Assembly: GCA_014584705.1 (NCBI GenBank)
Contig: JACTMJ010000030.1
Location: 124,001-188,000 of the forward strand
DNA from: Acidobacteriota bacterium
GTDB lineage: Bacteria > Acidobacteriota > Terriglobia > Bryobacterales > Bryobacteraceae
DNA length: 64,000 nt
Direction: 5' to 3'
Part shown: positions 27,766 through 35,431 of the stretch, piece after piece
Layout: the number at the start of each line of letters is the position of its first letter
Numbering within the stretch: position 1 is the first letter of the stretch
Program-made: the position numbers and the translations under genes
The notes under the pieces: generated by a model
Told to the model about the DNA's origin: nothing
The model's database searches: none
What the model saw: only the letters and a program-made list of their open reading frames with translations

Positions 27766-27794
27766 ATTCTGCGTCGTAAGTCGTGTGAAGTCAA
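27766..27794 (-). promoter_or_regulatory. Candidate sigma70-type promoter for the minus arm
   Basis: Read on the minus strand: TTGACT at 27794-27789, a 17-base spacer and CAGAAT at 27771-27766 (five of six and four of six consensus bases). It would give a leader of about 520 bases ahead of the first TadE-like gene. The match is suggestive only. Confidence 0.22.
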
Positions 27795-28186
27795 TAGGCT
27801 GAAATCTTTTTTCGATTTTTTCTTGACAAATCTTTTGAGCGGACGAAGAGTAGTACTTACGGACCGGCAGTAATCTCAAGAGCGGACGCTTTTCGAAGAG
27901 AGCCGCCGGGTTCCGTCCTTGATTCTGGCACTGGCGAATTGCAGACCCGGTTGGGCTTGGGAGCGCGGAGGCTGGAGCCGCGGGCTTGGCGGAACGGTTC
28001 TTTCGGGGAAGCCAGGCTGAGGTGGAGGTGATGGTATTCCGTCCGGGAGGAAATAGCCCGCACGGAAGTTTCGCCAGGGGAGGATGGGAGTTTTTGGTAG
28101 CGGGAGATGGTTCATTAGTACCATAAATCGGAAGAGTACTAGAAGCATTTCGCCTTTCCAGAAACATAAAGTTCCGTTAGACTTGC

Positions 28187-28210
28187 TTCAACAGCGAAAA
28201 GGCTGTTGAG
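28187..28210 (+). promoter_or_regulatory. Hairpin in the flp leader
   Basis: TTCAACAGC (28187-28195), loop GAAAAG, GCTGTTGAG (28202-28210): eight Watson-Crick pairs plus one G-T. It lies about 100 bases upstream of the flp start and has no T-tract, so an mRNA-stability or regulatory role is more likely than termination. Confidence 0.35.
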
Positions 28211-28312
28211 GAAATCGGAAACAACAAGCTGAGCGGTCTTCGAAGTCGACGAGGAATCGAATCGGAAGATCGAAACAGGTTCAAATTCAATAATCACTTT
28301 GCGAGGAAAATC

Positions 28313-28489
28313 ATGCTGAACACTTTGAAGAACTTTGTCCGTGAAGAAGAAGGCCAGGATCTCGTCGAATACGCGCTCCTTCTGGCTCTCATTACGCTGG
28401 CGGTTGCCGCCGTGCTGCCCGGCTTCGCCGATACCCTGAACGACGTGTGGACTGCGGTTGGCGCGAAACTGAACACCGCCGGCAGCTAG
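28313..28489 (+). CDS. flp: Flp-family type IVc (Tad) pilin
   Basis: 58 residues. GAGGAA ends five bases or so before ATG 28313. The sequence has the Flp signature: a short charged leader, then EEEG-QDLVEYALLLAL, with cleavage expected after Gly14 so that Glu and Tyr fall at +5 and +6 of the mature pilin. A single hydrophobic helix follows (ALLLALITLAVAAVLPG) and a short polar tail ending TAGS. This is the major subunit of the Tad pilus, matured by the prepilin peptidase encoded at 21943-22506. It is the first gene of the plus arm; a 410-base spacer full of hairpins separates it from cpaB. Confidence 0.94.
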   Translation: MLNTLKNFVREEEGQDLVEYALLLALITLAVAAVLPGFADTLNDVWTAVGAKLNTAGS

Positions 28490-28502
28490 GCCGCGTCGCC
28501 CA

Positions 28503-28536
28503 TTCCGGGTTCCGAGCGCCGCTCGGCAACCCGGAA
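28503..28536 (+). terminator. Strong hairpin 14 bases after the flp stop
   Basis: TTCCGGGTT-CCGAGC-gcc-GCTCGG-c-AACCCGGAA: fifteen base pairs with a single bulged C and a three-base loop. It sits exactly where an intrinsic terminator or 3' stabiliser of the pilin mRNA would be, but no T-tract follows. It may lower transcription of the downstream assembly genes relative to the pilin. Confidence 0.5.
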
Positions 28537-28544
28537 GCATTCAA

Positions 28545-28609
28545 CCGCTTCTCAAGCGGGACGCGATTGCAGGGCGGCCTGTCTCAGGCCGTCCTGACGG
28601 TCGCGTCCC
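28545..28609 (+). terminator. Second and third hairpins of the flp-cpaB spacer
   Basis: A small hairpin CCGCTT-ctc-AAGCGG (28545-28559) is followed by a long nested one. Outer arms GGGACGCGA (28558-28566) and TCGCGTCCC (28601-28609) enclose inner arms AGGGCGGCCTG (28571-28581) and CAGGCCGTCCT (28585-28595) with a TCT loop. The two structures share bases 28558-28559, so they cannot both be fully paired. GTTTGG follows; there is no real T-tract. Confidence 0.45.
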
Positions 28610-28829
28610 GTTTGGCAACTCCGGGCGGTCTATCGGCGGGGCGCGTTCCGCCGATGAGGTATGCGGGGCAAGGTTTCTCACGGAGTGTCGTCCCCTTTCA
28701 CGAACAGGCTCCATGGAGAGCTGAAATCCGAGGCAGATTTTCAGGCATCCGGCGGCTATCGCGCGAAAAGAAGCCGGGGTACTGGTAAATAGAGAACGAT
28801 CTGTCCGTTATAGAACTTGACTTCTCCGC

Positions 28830-28875
28830 GGTGAGAACGTCCCGGGCCCGCCGCTCGGGCTATGTTGTTCTCACC
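28830..28875 (+). promoter_or_regulatory. Inverted repeat just upstream of cpaB
   Basis: GGTGAGAAC (28830-28838) and GTTCTCACC (28867-28875) are perfect nine-base arms; the interior has a further GC-rich pairing (CCCG with CGGG). It ends 25 bases before the cpaB ATG. It could be an operator or an RNA element affecting cpaB translation. Confidence 0.35.
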
Positions 28876-28899
28876 AGAAGAGCAAGCGAGGGTAGCCGA

Positions 28900-29778
28900 A
28901 TGAATAAACGATTTTTGTCCGTCCTCCTTTTCGCCGTTGTTGTCGCGGGATTGGCGAGCCTGGTGCTTTACCTTCAGATCCGCGGCAAGCTTGGCACCGA
29001 AACAACCCCATCCAAGACGCAGATTGTCGTGGCGACCCGCCAGCTCGAAGTGGGCTCCGTCATCAAGGAAGGAGACGTAAAGACCGTCTCCTGGTCCAGC
29101 GATCTGCCGCAGGGCGCGATCGTCACTCCCGAGGCCGCAATCAAACGCGGCGTGATTTCCACTATCTATGCGAGCGAGCCCGTGCTCGACAGCCGCCTTG
29201 CGGCCGAAGGCGCCGGGGGCGGCTTGGCCGCCACGATTCCCAAAGGCATGCGCGCGGTTGGCCTGAAGGTCGACCAGGTGATTGGCGTGGCCGGTTTCGT
29301 GGTGCCGGGCATGCGCGTGGACGTGATCGTGGCCGGGAATCCGGGCGCGGAGTACTCCGACCGGGGCACGATGTCGAAGCTGCTGCTCCAGAATATAGAG
29401 GTGCTGTCCGCGGGCCAGAATATTGAGCGCAACGCGGAAGGCAAACCCATTCAGGTGCAGGTCGTGAACGTGCTCGTGACCCCCGAACAGGCGGAACGGG
29501 TGACGCTGGCCAGCGCCGAAGCACGCATCCAGTTGATTCTTCGCAACCCTCTTGACCAAGCCGAAGTCTCGACTTCGGGAGCTGAGTTCTCCGGCTTGTT
29601 TACCGGTATGGCTCCCCGCAAGATGGAGGCTCCTCCCACCGCGGCTGCGCCGCGGCGCTCCGCCCCCGCGCCGGCGCCCGTGAAGCTGGCACCGCCGCCC
29701 GTTCCCACCGTGGAAGTGATTCACGGGCTGGAGAAGACGGAGAAAACGGTGGACCGGAACCAGGGAGGTGCACTCTAA
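28900..29778 (+). CDS. cpaB: Flp pilus assembly protein CpaB (RcpC)
   Basis: 292 residues from ATG 28900; the frame is open further upstream but the membrane anchor starts here (MNKRFLSVLLFAVVVAGLASLVLYLQ). The SAF domain begins IVVATRQLEVGSVIKEGDVKTVSW, with YASEPVLDSRLA and the RcpC/CpaB core VGLKVDQVIGVAGFVVPGMRVDVI after it. The tail is Pro/Ala-rich (about residues 240-275). CpaB is a periplasmic protein that helps position or gate the secretin. Its stop overlaps the first possible cpaC ATG by one base. Confidence 0.93.
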   Translation: MNKRFLSVLLFAVVVAGLASLVLYLQIRGKLGTETTPSKTQIVVATRQLEVGSVIKEGDVKTVSWSSDLPQGAIVTPEAAIKRGVISTIYASEPVLDSRLAAEGAGGGLAATIPKGMRAVGLKVDQVIGVAGFVVPGMRVDVIVAGNPGAEYSDRGTMSKLLLQNIEVLSAGQNIERNAEGKPIQVQVVNVLVTPEQAERVTLASAEARIQLILRNPLDQAEVSTSGAEFSGLFTGMAPRKMEAPPTAAAPRRSAPAPAPVKLAPPPVPTVEVIHGLEKTEKTVDRNQGGAL

Positions 29779-31418
29779 TGCGCGTCCCGACGGTTTTTGT
29801 GAGGAATGCGAAAGGGGATTGCTCCATGCGGAGTTTTCGTTTATTGATCGCGGCTTGCCTGGCTCTGGCATTGTCCGCATCCGGCCTGGCCGCCGATGCC
29901 GCCAGCGTATCGAGACCGGCGCAAAACGACGCGCGTTCGACGGCTCGCGACCTCTTCGTGGTCGCCGGGAAATCGATCGTCGTGCAGACGCCCTCCGTGA
30001 TCCAGCGCGTGGTGATCAGCGACCCCAAGATTGCCGAGGCCCTTCCCGTCACCCAGCAGGAACTGGTACTGCACGGGCGCTCGGAAGGCGAGACCAGCCT
30101 GATCCTGTGGACGGCGGGAGGCGGGCGTGTCCTGTTTGACCTGAAAGTCCAGGCGAACCACAACCAACTCGATGCACAGATCGACAAGATCCGGCAGGAC
30201 CTTCGCCAGGAGTTCCCGGATTCGGACATCGATATCAGCGTGAACGGGGCGGATCCGCAAAAGCGTCAGGTCCTGCTGAAGGGGACTGTTCCCGATGTGG
30301 TGGGAGCCCGCCGCGCGGAGGCGATGGTATCTTCGCTCGGTAAGCCCGTAAGCCTGTTGCGCGTGCTCACGCCGGAGGCGGAGCCGCAGATCCTTCTGCG
30401 CGTTAAGTTCGCCAATGTCGAACGCGGAGCGGCGAGCGAGTTGGGTGCGAATTTCCTGAGTACGGGAGCCGGAGGCAATATCGGCTCGCTTAGCACCGGG
30501 ATGTTTAGTCCGCCGGTGGTCGAAGTTGACGGCAACAACGCCAAATTTACCATCTCCGATGCGCTCAACGTCTTCCTGTTCCGGCCGGACCTCGATCTGG
30601 GGGCCACCTTGCGGCTGCTGCAGAACAAGCGCCTGGCGGAAGTGCTGGCGGAGCCGAATGTGCTCGCGATCAACGGCAAGCAGGCGAGTTTCCTGGCGGG
30701 CGGCGAGTTCCCGTTCCCGACGCTGCAGGGCGGTTCTGGCGGCGTTGGACAGATCACGATTCAATTCCGCGAGTTCGGCGTCCGCATCAATTTTGTGCCG
30801 ACGATCACCGCGCGCGGCACGATTCGCCTGGCGGTCGAGCCCGAGGTGAGTTCGCTCGATATGGTGAACGGGCTCACGATTCAGGGCTTCCGCATTCCGG
30901 GTCTCTCCACGCGGCGCGTGCAGACGGAAGTGGAACTCGAGGACGGCCAGAGTTTCGCGATTGCGGGCTTGCTCGATAACAGGACCACGGAGGAACTGGC
31001 AAAGATCCCCGGTCTCGGAGATATTCCGCTGCTTGGCAAGCTTTTCCAATCCCGCAAGAAGCAGAAGACGAACACGGAATTGTTGGTGCTGATCACTCCG
31101 GAACTCGTGCGGCCGATCCCGGCGGGAGGCACGCTGCCTTCCATCGAAATGCCGGAACCGTTCATTGAGGGGGCGCCGACGAAAGCACCGCGTCACCCCA
31201 CGATGGAAGAGACCGGGCCGGTACCGTTGAGCACGCCGAGACGTCCGGTCCCCGTGGAAACGATGCTTGAGGAGTACGATAAGCTCTCCAAGCCGCGGAA
31301 CTTCAAGCAGAACCAGCAGGATTCGAGCGTTCTCCAGTTTATTCCCGCCATTCCGGCGGCCGCCCCGGCGGCAGCGCCAGCGGCTCCCTCGAGCGGAGGT
31401 GGCGGCGCGAATCCGTAG
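29778..31418 (+). CDS. cpaC: Tad pilus secretin CpaC (RcpA)
   Basis: 546 residues from ATG 29778 (GGGAGGTG eight bases ahead); ATG 29826 is an alternative giving a more usual signal peptide (MRSFRLLIAACLALALSASG). After the signal come a pilus-secretin N-terminal domain (LFVVAGKSIVVQTPSVIQRV), a BON-like segment (KRQVLLKGTVPD) and the secretin core from about residue 285 (LAEVLAEPNVLAINGKQASFLAGGEFPFP; VEVEPEVSSLD-type strand; QSFAIAGLLDNRTTEELAKIPGLGDIPLLGKLFQS). It forms the outer-membrane ring through which the pilus passes. The Pro/Ala tail of about 90 residues past the secretin domain is long. Confidence 0.94.
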   Translation: MRVPTVFVRNAKGDCSMRSFRLLIAACLALALSASGLAADAASVSRPAQNDARSTARDLFVVAGKSIVVQTPSVIQRVVISDPKIAEALPVTQQELVLHGRSEGETSLILWTAGGGRVLFDLKVQANHNQLDAQIDKIRQDLRQEFPDSDIDISVNGADPQKRQVLLKGTVPDVVGARRAEAMVSSLGKPVSLLRVLTPEAEPQILLRVKFANVERGAASELGANFLSTGAGGNIGSLSTGMFSPPVVEVDGNNAKFTISDALNVFLFRPDLDLGATLRLLQNKRLAEVLAEPNVLAINGKQASFLAGGEFPFPTLQGGSGGVGQITIQFREFGVRINFVPTITARGTIRLAVEPEVSSLDMVNGLTIQGFRIPGLSTRRVQTEVELEDGQSFAIAGLLDNRTTEELAKIPGLGDIPLLGKLFQSRKKQKTNTELLVLITPELVRPIPAGGTLPSIEMPEPFIEGAPTKAPRHPTMEETGPVPLSTPRRPVPVETMLEEYDKLSKPRNFKQNQQDSSVLQFIPAIPAAAPAAAPAAPSSGGGGANP

Positions 31419-31756
31419 TCCGCTTGGATATCCCGTTGGGAGGGGATGCGATGGGAAGGCATCCTCGTCGTACCCCTCCCGCGGATCCGATTCCCGGTCA
31501 TGGGCGCCCGCTGGTTTCGAGGCGACGTGAATCGCGGGCTTGGTCGCTTTAGGGAAAACCGGAGGGCATCAACGGGCGGAAGACGAGGGCAACTGCAGGC
31601 GGGAAGCCCGCAAAACCGAGCGCCGTCACCCGCACCGTCGCGGGGCGGGCGGTCGCGGGGCGGAGAATGGGAATCCATACGGGCGATTTGGACGCGGGTT
31701 TCCCGATGCCGCAAAAGGAGGCCTCTCGGATTGGCATGGGACGATAACGGAGAGAC
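31419..31756 (+). other. cpaC-cpaE spacer with inverted and direct repeats
   Basis: 338 bases with no credible gene; overlapping frames here show Arg/Gly-rich translations without family signal. It has a hairpin with arms GGGAGGGG (31438-31445) and CCCCTCCC (31473-31480), an inner alternative stem GGATGC/GCATCC, and a 12-base direct repeat GTCGCGGGGCGG at 31638-31649 and 31653-31664. GGAGAG four bases before ATG 31757 serves cpaE. Confidence 0.5.
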
Positions 31757-32935
31757 ATGGAACCGATCACACTAGGCATCATCGTTCGCAAGAGTTCTCT
31801 GCGCAGCGAGATTCAGTCGCTGCTGTCGCAGATGTCGGTACGCGTAGTGCTGGAATCGGCCGATGTGGAGAACTGGACGGAAACCATCCTTCAAATTGAA
31901 CGCGCCCAGCCCGACGTGATTTTGCTGGACGTCTCGGCGGTGGGCGATTCGCTGAGCGACGTGGTACGGCGCATTCGCGGCACGGCGGTGTCTCCGCTGG
32001 TCGTGGCGATGCACGTGACGTCCGATACGCAGATCATTCTCGACGCCATGCGCTCCGGCGCGAGCGAGTTTCTGTTTCCCCCGTTCGACACCACCCTGCA
32101 GGCCGCGGTGCAGCGGCTGGCCGCGGAGCGGTCGCAATCGAAGAACCCTCATCAGATCAATGGCAAGGTTCTGGGTTTCCTCTCGGTGAAAGGGGGGTGC
32201 GGATCGACGACGCTGGCCTGCCACATCGGAGTGGAACTGCATCGCGTTTCGCTGCAGCCGACGCTGCTCGCCGATTTTGACCTGGACGCCGGCATCATCG
32301 GGTTCCTCATGAAGGTGCAGTCGCGCTACACGGTGCTGGATGCGGCGAAAAACGTTTATCGCCTCGACCCCAGTTTTTGGAAGGCGATGGTATTCAAGCA
32401 CCGGACTGGCCTTGAGGTATTAAAAGCGCCGCCGCCCGCGCTGACCCACACGATTCCGAACCAGGACGAGGTTCGCGCCATTCTGCGCCTCGCCCGCTCG
32501 ATGTATAACTACACGATTCTCGATCTGGGTCGCGGGCTGAACCGGCTCTCGCTGAGTTCTCTCGAACTTGTGGATCAGGCCTATCTCGTAACGGTACCCG
32601 ACGTGCCGAGCCTGCACCAGGCAAAGCTCATCATTTCCGCGTTGCGCGACTACGGTTTTGGCCAGGATAAGCTGCAGCTTCTGCTGAACCGGATGCAGAA
32701 GACGCCCGAGGTGACCCCGCCGGAACTCGAACGGGCCATGGGCTTGCCGGTTTTCGGCACGATTCCGAACGACTACTTTCCGCTCTACGAGGCGTACGCC
32801 GAGGGTGGATTGCTTCCGGCAAAGAGCAAGCTCTTGCGAAACTTTGAGAGCCTGGCTCGCCGCATTGCCGGCGTACCCGAAGAGAAGAAGCCGCAACGCA
32901 CGGGTTTCTTTTCCCAAGTATTTAGTGGAGCGTAA
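31757..32935 (+). CDS. cpaE: Tad localisation protein CpaE/TadZ
   Basis: 392 residues. Residues 1-120 form a receiver-like domain that keeps an Asp at the end of strand 3 (DVILLDVS) but lacks the N-terminal acidic pair and the conserved Lys, so it is an atypical, probably non-phosphorylated domain. A ParA/MinD-like ATPase follows with a deviant P-loop, KGGCGSTTLA: Ser replaces the usual second-position Lys, as in other CpaE/TadZ proteins. DFDLDAGIIGFLM is the switch region. The protein localises the Tad machine at the inner face of the membrane. Confidence 0.92.
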   Translation: MEPITLGIIVRKSSLRSEIQSLLSQMSVRVVLESADVENWTETILQIERAQPDVILLDVSAVGDSLSDVVRRIRGTAVSPLVVAMHVTSDTQIILDAMRSGASEFLFPPFDTTLQAAVQRLAAERSQSKNPHQINGKVLGFLSVKGGCGSTTLACHIGVELHRVSLQPTLLADFDLDAGIIGFLMKVQSRYTVLDAAKNVYRLDPSFWKAMVFKHRTGLEVLKAPPPALTHTIPNQDEVRAILRLARSMYNYTILDLGRGLNRLSLSSLELVDQAYLVTVPDVPSLHQAKLIISALRDYGFGQDKLQLLLNRMQKTPEVTPPELERAMGLPVFGTIPNDYFPLYEAYAEGGLLPAKSKLLRNFESLARRIAGVPEEKKPQRTGFFSQVFSGA

Positions 32936-32941
32936 AACGAC

Positions 32942-34300
32942 ATGGCCGCAGGAATGCCGACGAAACTGAACCGCACGAACCCCAACGAGGCGAATTGGGT
33001 GAACCGGCTGTTCACCGCCAGCGACTCGCTGGAGCATCAGGATCTCAAGTTCACTCTTCACCGCAAGCTGCTCGAGCGGGTGAACCTCGAAGTGCTGGCC
33101 ACCATCGATACGGAGAGCGCCCGGGAAGACCTCCGGGTGATCCTGAGCCGGCTGGTGGACGAGGAAAAGACTCCGCTCAGCATGATGGAGAAGGAGCGGG
33201 TCACCCAGGAGGTGCTGGACGAAGTCTTCGGGCTGGGTCCGCTCGAACCGCTGCTGCAAGACCGGACGATCTCGGACATTCTGGTGACGACGCCCTACCT
33301 GGTGGTGGTGGAGCGCAACGGACGTCTGGAACGGACGGGTGTCCAGTTCAAGGACAATGCCCACCTGCTGCGAATTATCGAGAAAATCGTCTCCCGCGTC
33401 GGACGCCGGGTGGATGAATCTTCGCCAATGGTGGATGCGCGCCTGCCGGACGGAAGCCGCGTCAATGCGATCATTCCGCCGCTGGCCGTTGACGGCCCTC
33501 TGCTCTCGATTCGTCGCTTCGGCCGTTCTCCGCTGACTCCGGAGAAACTGGTGGCCAACCACTCGGTGACCGCCGAGATGATGGAGCTGATGAAGGCATG
33601 TGTGCGTGCCCGGCTGAACATCATTATTTCCGGCGGTACGGGTTCCGGGAAGACGACGCTGCTCAATGCGCTCTCCTCCTTCGTTCCGGAGACGGAGCGC
33701 ATCGTTACGATTGAGGACGCGGCGGAATTGCAACTGAACCAGTGGCACGTGGCGCGTCTCGAGACGCGACCCCCCAACGTGGAAGGGCGAGGCGCGATCC
33801 GCCAGCGGGAACTGGTGATCAACGCCCTCCGTATGCGCCCGGACCGTATCGTCGTCGGCGAGGTGCGTGGCGAAGAAGCGCTCGACATGCTACAGGCCAT
33901 GAATACCGGTCACGACGGATCCCTTACGACGATTCACGCGAACAATCCGCGTGACGGAATCGGCCGTCTCGAGGTGATGGTGGGCATGGCGAACGCGAAC
34001 ATGGGTGTGCGCGCCATCCGCCAGCAGATCGCTTCGGCCGTCGACGTGTTCGTGCAGGTATCGCGCATGAGCGACGGTTCCCGGCGCATCACGCACATCA
34101 CGGAATGCGTGGGCATGGAAGGCGAGCAGGTAACCACGCAGGACGTATTCAATTTCATTCGAACCGGGCTCTCTGAGGACGGGCGCGTCCTTGGCCGCTT
34201 CCAGCCGACCGGCGTGCGGCCCCGCTTCTATGAGCGTCTGGCGGCGTCCGGTATTCGGCTGCCCGCTTCGGTGTTTGAGACGGTAATGGAGATTAACTGA
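32942..34300 (+). CDS. cpaF: Tad secretion ATPase CpaF/TadA
   Basis: 452 residues, usual length. Walker A GGTGSGKTTLLNAL, Asp box IVTIEDAAELQL, Walker B MRPDRIVVGEVRGEEALDML and the His box HDGSLTTIHANNPRD are intact. The N-terminal 3-helix region and VLDEVFGLGPLEPLLQD are typical of CpaF. It powers pilus extension (and retraction in some species) as a cytosolic hexamer. The gene begins six bases after cpaE. Confidence 0.96.
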   Translation: MAAGMPTKLNRTNPNEANWVNRLFTASDSLEHQDLKFTLHRKLLERVNLEVLATIDTESAREDLRVILSRLVDEEKTPLSMMEKERVTQEVLDEVFGLGPLEPLLQDRTISDILVTTPYLVVVERNGRLERTGVQFKDNAHLLRIIEKIVSRVGRRVDESSPMVDARLPDGSRVNAIIPPLAVDGPLLSIRRFGRSPLTPEKLVANHSVTAEMMELMKACVRARLNIIISGGTGSGKTTLLNALSSFVPETERIVTIEDAAELQLNQWHVARLETRPPNVEGRGAIRQRELVINALRMRPDRIVVGEVRGEEALDMLQAMNTGHDGSLTTIHANNPRDGIGRLEVMVGMANANMGVRAIRQQIASAVDVFVQVSRMSDGSRRITHITECVGMEGEQVTTQDVFNFIRTGLSEDGRVLGRFQPTGVRPRFYERLAASGIRLPASVFETVMEIN

Positions 34301-34367
34301 GCGATTCCGCCGCGGAGAAGCGGCGCGGGGTCGCCATCCTGGTGATGGCGCGTAAAGGAGTTTTTCG

Positions 34368-35345
34368 ATGCCAGTCATGATATTCGTGATCTTCGGCGTT
34401 CTGGTGCTGGTGGTGTTCGGCGTCACGATGGTGGGCGTCACTGTGGTGGAACGGCAGCGCCAGAAGAAGGTGGTGGGTATGCTGAATACCCTCCAGGGCA
34501 AATCCGTCGCGAAGGCGGCGGTGAAGAAGACTTCGATCGAACGGCAACTGCCGGCCGACTCCCAGATCGAGCGGCTCGCCGCCAAGCTGAAGCCGATGAA
34601 CGCCGTGCAATCGTTCATTCAGCAATCGGGCCTGCAGTGGACCAGCGCGCAATTCCTTGGGATGACCGTGGGGTGCGCTCTGGGCGGAGCGATTGTCTCG
34701 CTCTATGTGGCCAAGATTCTGCCGCTCAGCACGCGCATGCCGGTATTCGCCCTTGCTGCCTCCGCAATCCCGTTCGCGATTTTGCGTTTTAAGGCAAGCC
34801 GCCGGATGGCCGCATTCGAGGAGCAGTTCCCCGACGCGCTCGACTTCCTGGCACGCAGCATGAAGGCCGGGAACGCATTTTCGGTGAGTCTCGAAATGCT
34901 TGGCAAGGAGGCGCAGGATCCGCTTGGCATGGAAGTCCGCCGGGTCTACAGCGAGCAGAATCTTGGGAGTTCGCTTGACGATTCGCTGCGCAATCTGTGC
35001 AGCCGGGTGCCCTTGCTCGATGTCCGCTTTTTCGTCTCGTCGGTGCTCTTGCAGAAAGATACCGGCGGCAACCTGAGTGAGATCCTTTCGAACCTTGCCT
35101 ACATCATTCGGGAACGCTTCAAGCTGAAGGGCATGGTGAAGGCGGTGAGCGCCTCCGGAAGAATGACGGCCTGGGTGCTGATCGGGCTTCCCATCGGTCT
35201 CGCGGTGGGTCTATCGTTCCTGGCCCCCGGCTACCTGGATGCGCTGGTGAACGATCCGGAAGGCAAGCTGATCATCATCTTTGTGTGCGTGGCCCAGGTA
35301 ATCGGCTATTTCGTGATGAGGAAGATCATCAACATCCGGGTCTGA
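34368..35345 (+). CDS. tadB: Tad inner-membrane platform protein TadB
   Basis: 325 residues. An N-terminal helix (PVMIFVIFGVLVLVVFGVTMVGVTVV), a second pair near residues 100-145 and two near the C-terminus (VLIGLPIGLAVGLSFLAPGY; LIIIFVCVAQVIGYFVM) frame the T2SF domain (EEQFPDALDFLARSMKAGNAFSVSLEMLG). AAAGGAG seven bases upstream supports the ATG. With TadC it forms the platform on which CpaF acts. The 67-base spacer before it carries two hairpins: CGCCGC/GCGGCG (34308-34325) and CGCCATC/GATGGCG (34332-34350). Confidence 0.92.
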   Translation: MPVMIFVIFGVLVLVVFGVTMVGVTVVERQRQKKVVGMLNTLQGKSVAKAAVKKTSIERQLPADSQIERLAAKLKPMNAVQSFIQQSGLQWTSAQFLGMTVGCALGGAIVSLYVAKILPLSTRMPVFALAASAIPFAILRFKASRRMAAFEEQFPDALDFLARSMKAGNAFSVSLEMLGKEAQDPLGMEVRRVYSEQNLGSSLDDSLRNLCSRVPLLDVRFFVSSVLLQKDTGGNLSEILSNLAYIIRERFKLKGMVKAVSASGRMTAWVLIGLPIGLAVGLSFLAPGYLDALVNDPEGKLIIIFVCVAQVIGYFVMRKIINIRV

Positions 35346-35431
35346 AGGGCGTGGAGCGCGGGAAGGCTCGAACCGGGATTTAGTTCAGTGGTCGCAGCGG
35401 GAAGAAGCGAGAGCGACGGAAGAAGGATCGA

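Larger units (their letters stand above)
27237..28312. other. Divergent control region of the Tad locus
   Basis: 1076 bases between the minus arm (tadE-type gene) and flp on the plus strand. The stretch is visibly richer in A and T than the flanking genes. No open frame here looks like a real gene. It contains a candidate minus-strand promoter (27766-27794), a plus-strand TTGACA at 27823-27828 without a good -10, and a hairpin at 28187-28210 in the flp leader. Both arms would therefore have long untranslated leaders. Confidence 0.55.
28490..28899 (+). other. Structured flp-cpaB spacer
   Basis: 410 bases without a credible gene. The first 120 bases hold three successive hairpins (listed separately), and a further long inverted repeat ends 25 bases before the cpaB start. 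Between about 28610 and 28829 I see nothing further. Confidence 0.6.

Noticed and set aside
27823..27851. Plus-strand TTGACA as flp promoter
   Set aside because: The -35 is perfect but the best -10 at 17 bases (AAGAGT) matches only three of six, so it is noted in the region entry but not called.
27763..28167. 134-codon minus-strand frame upstream of flp
   Set aside because: Pro/Ser-rich with no family signal, and it crosses the best promoter-like region.
35365..35374. GGTTCGAGCC on the minus strand, resembling a tRNA T-loop
   Set aside because: The flanking five bases do not pair to form a T-stem and no acceptor or anticodon arm can be drawn.
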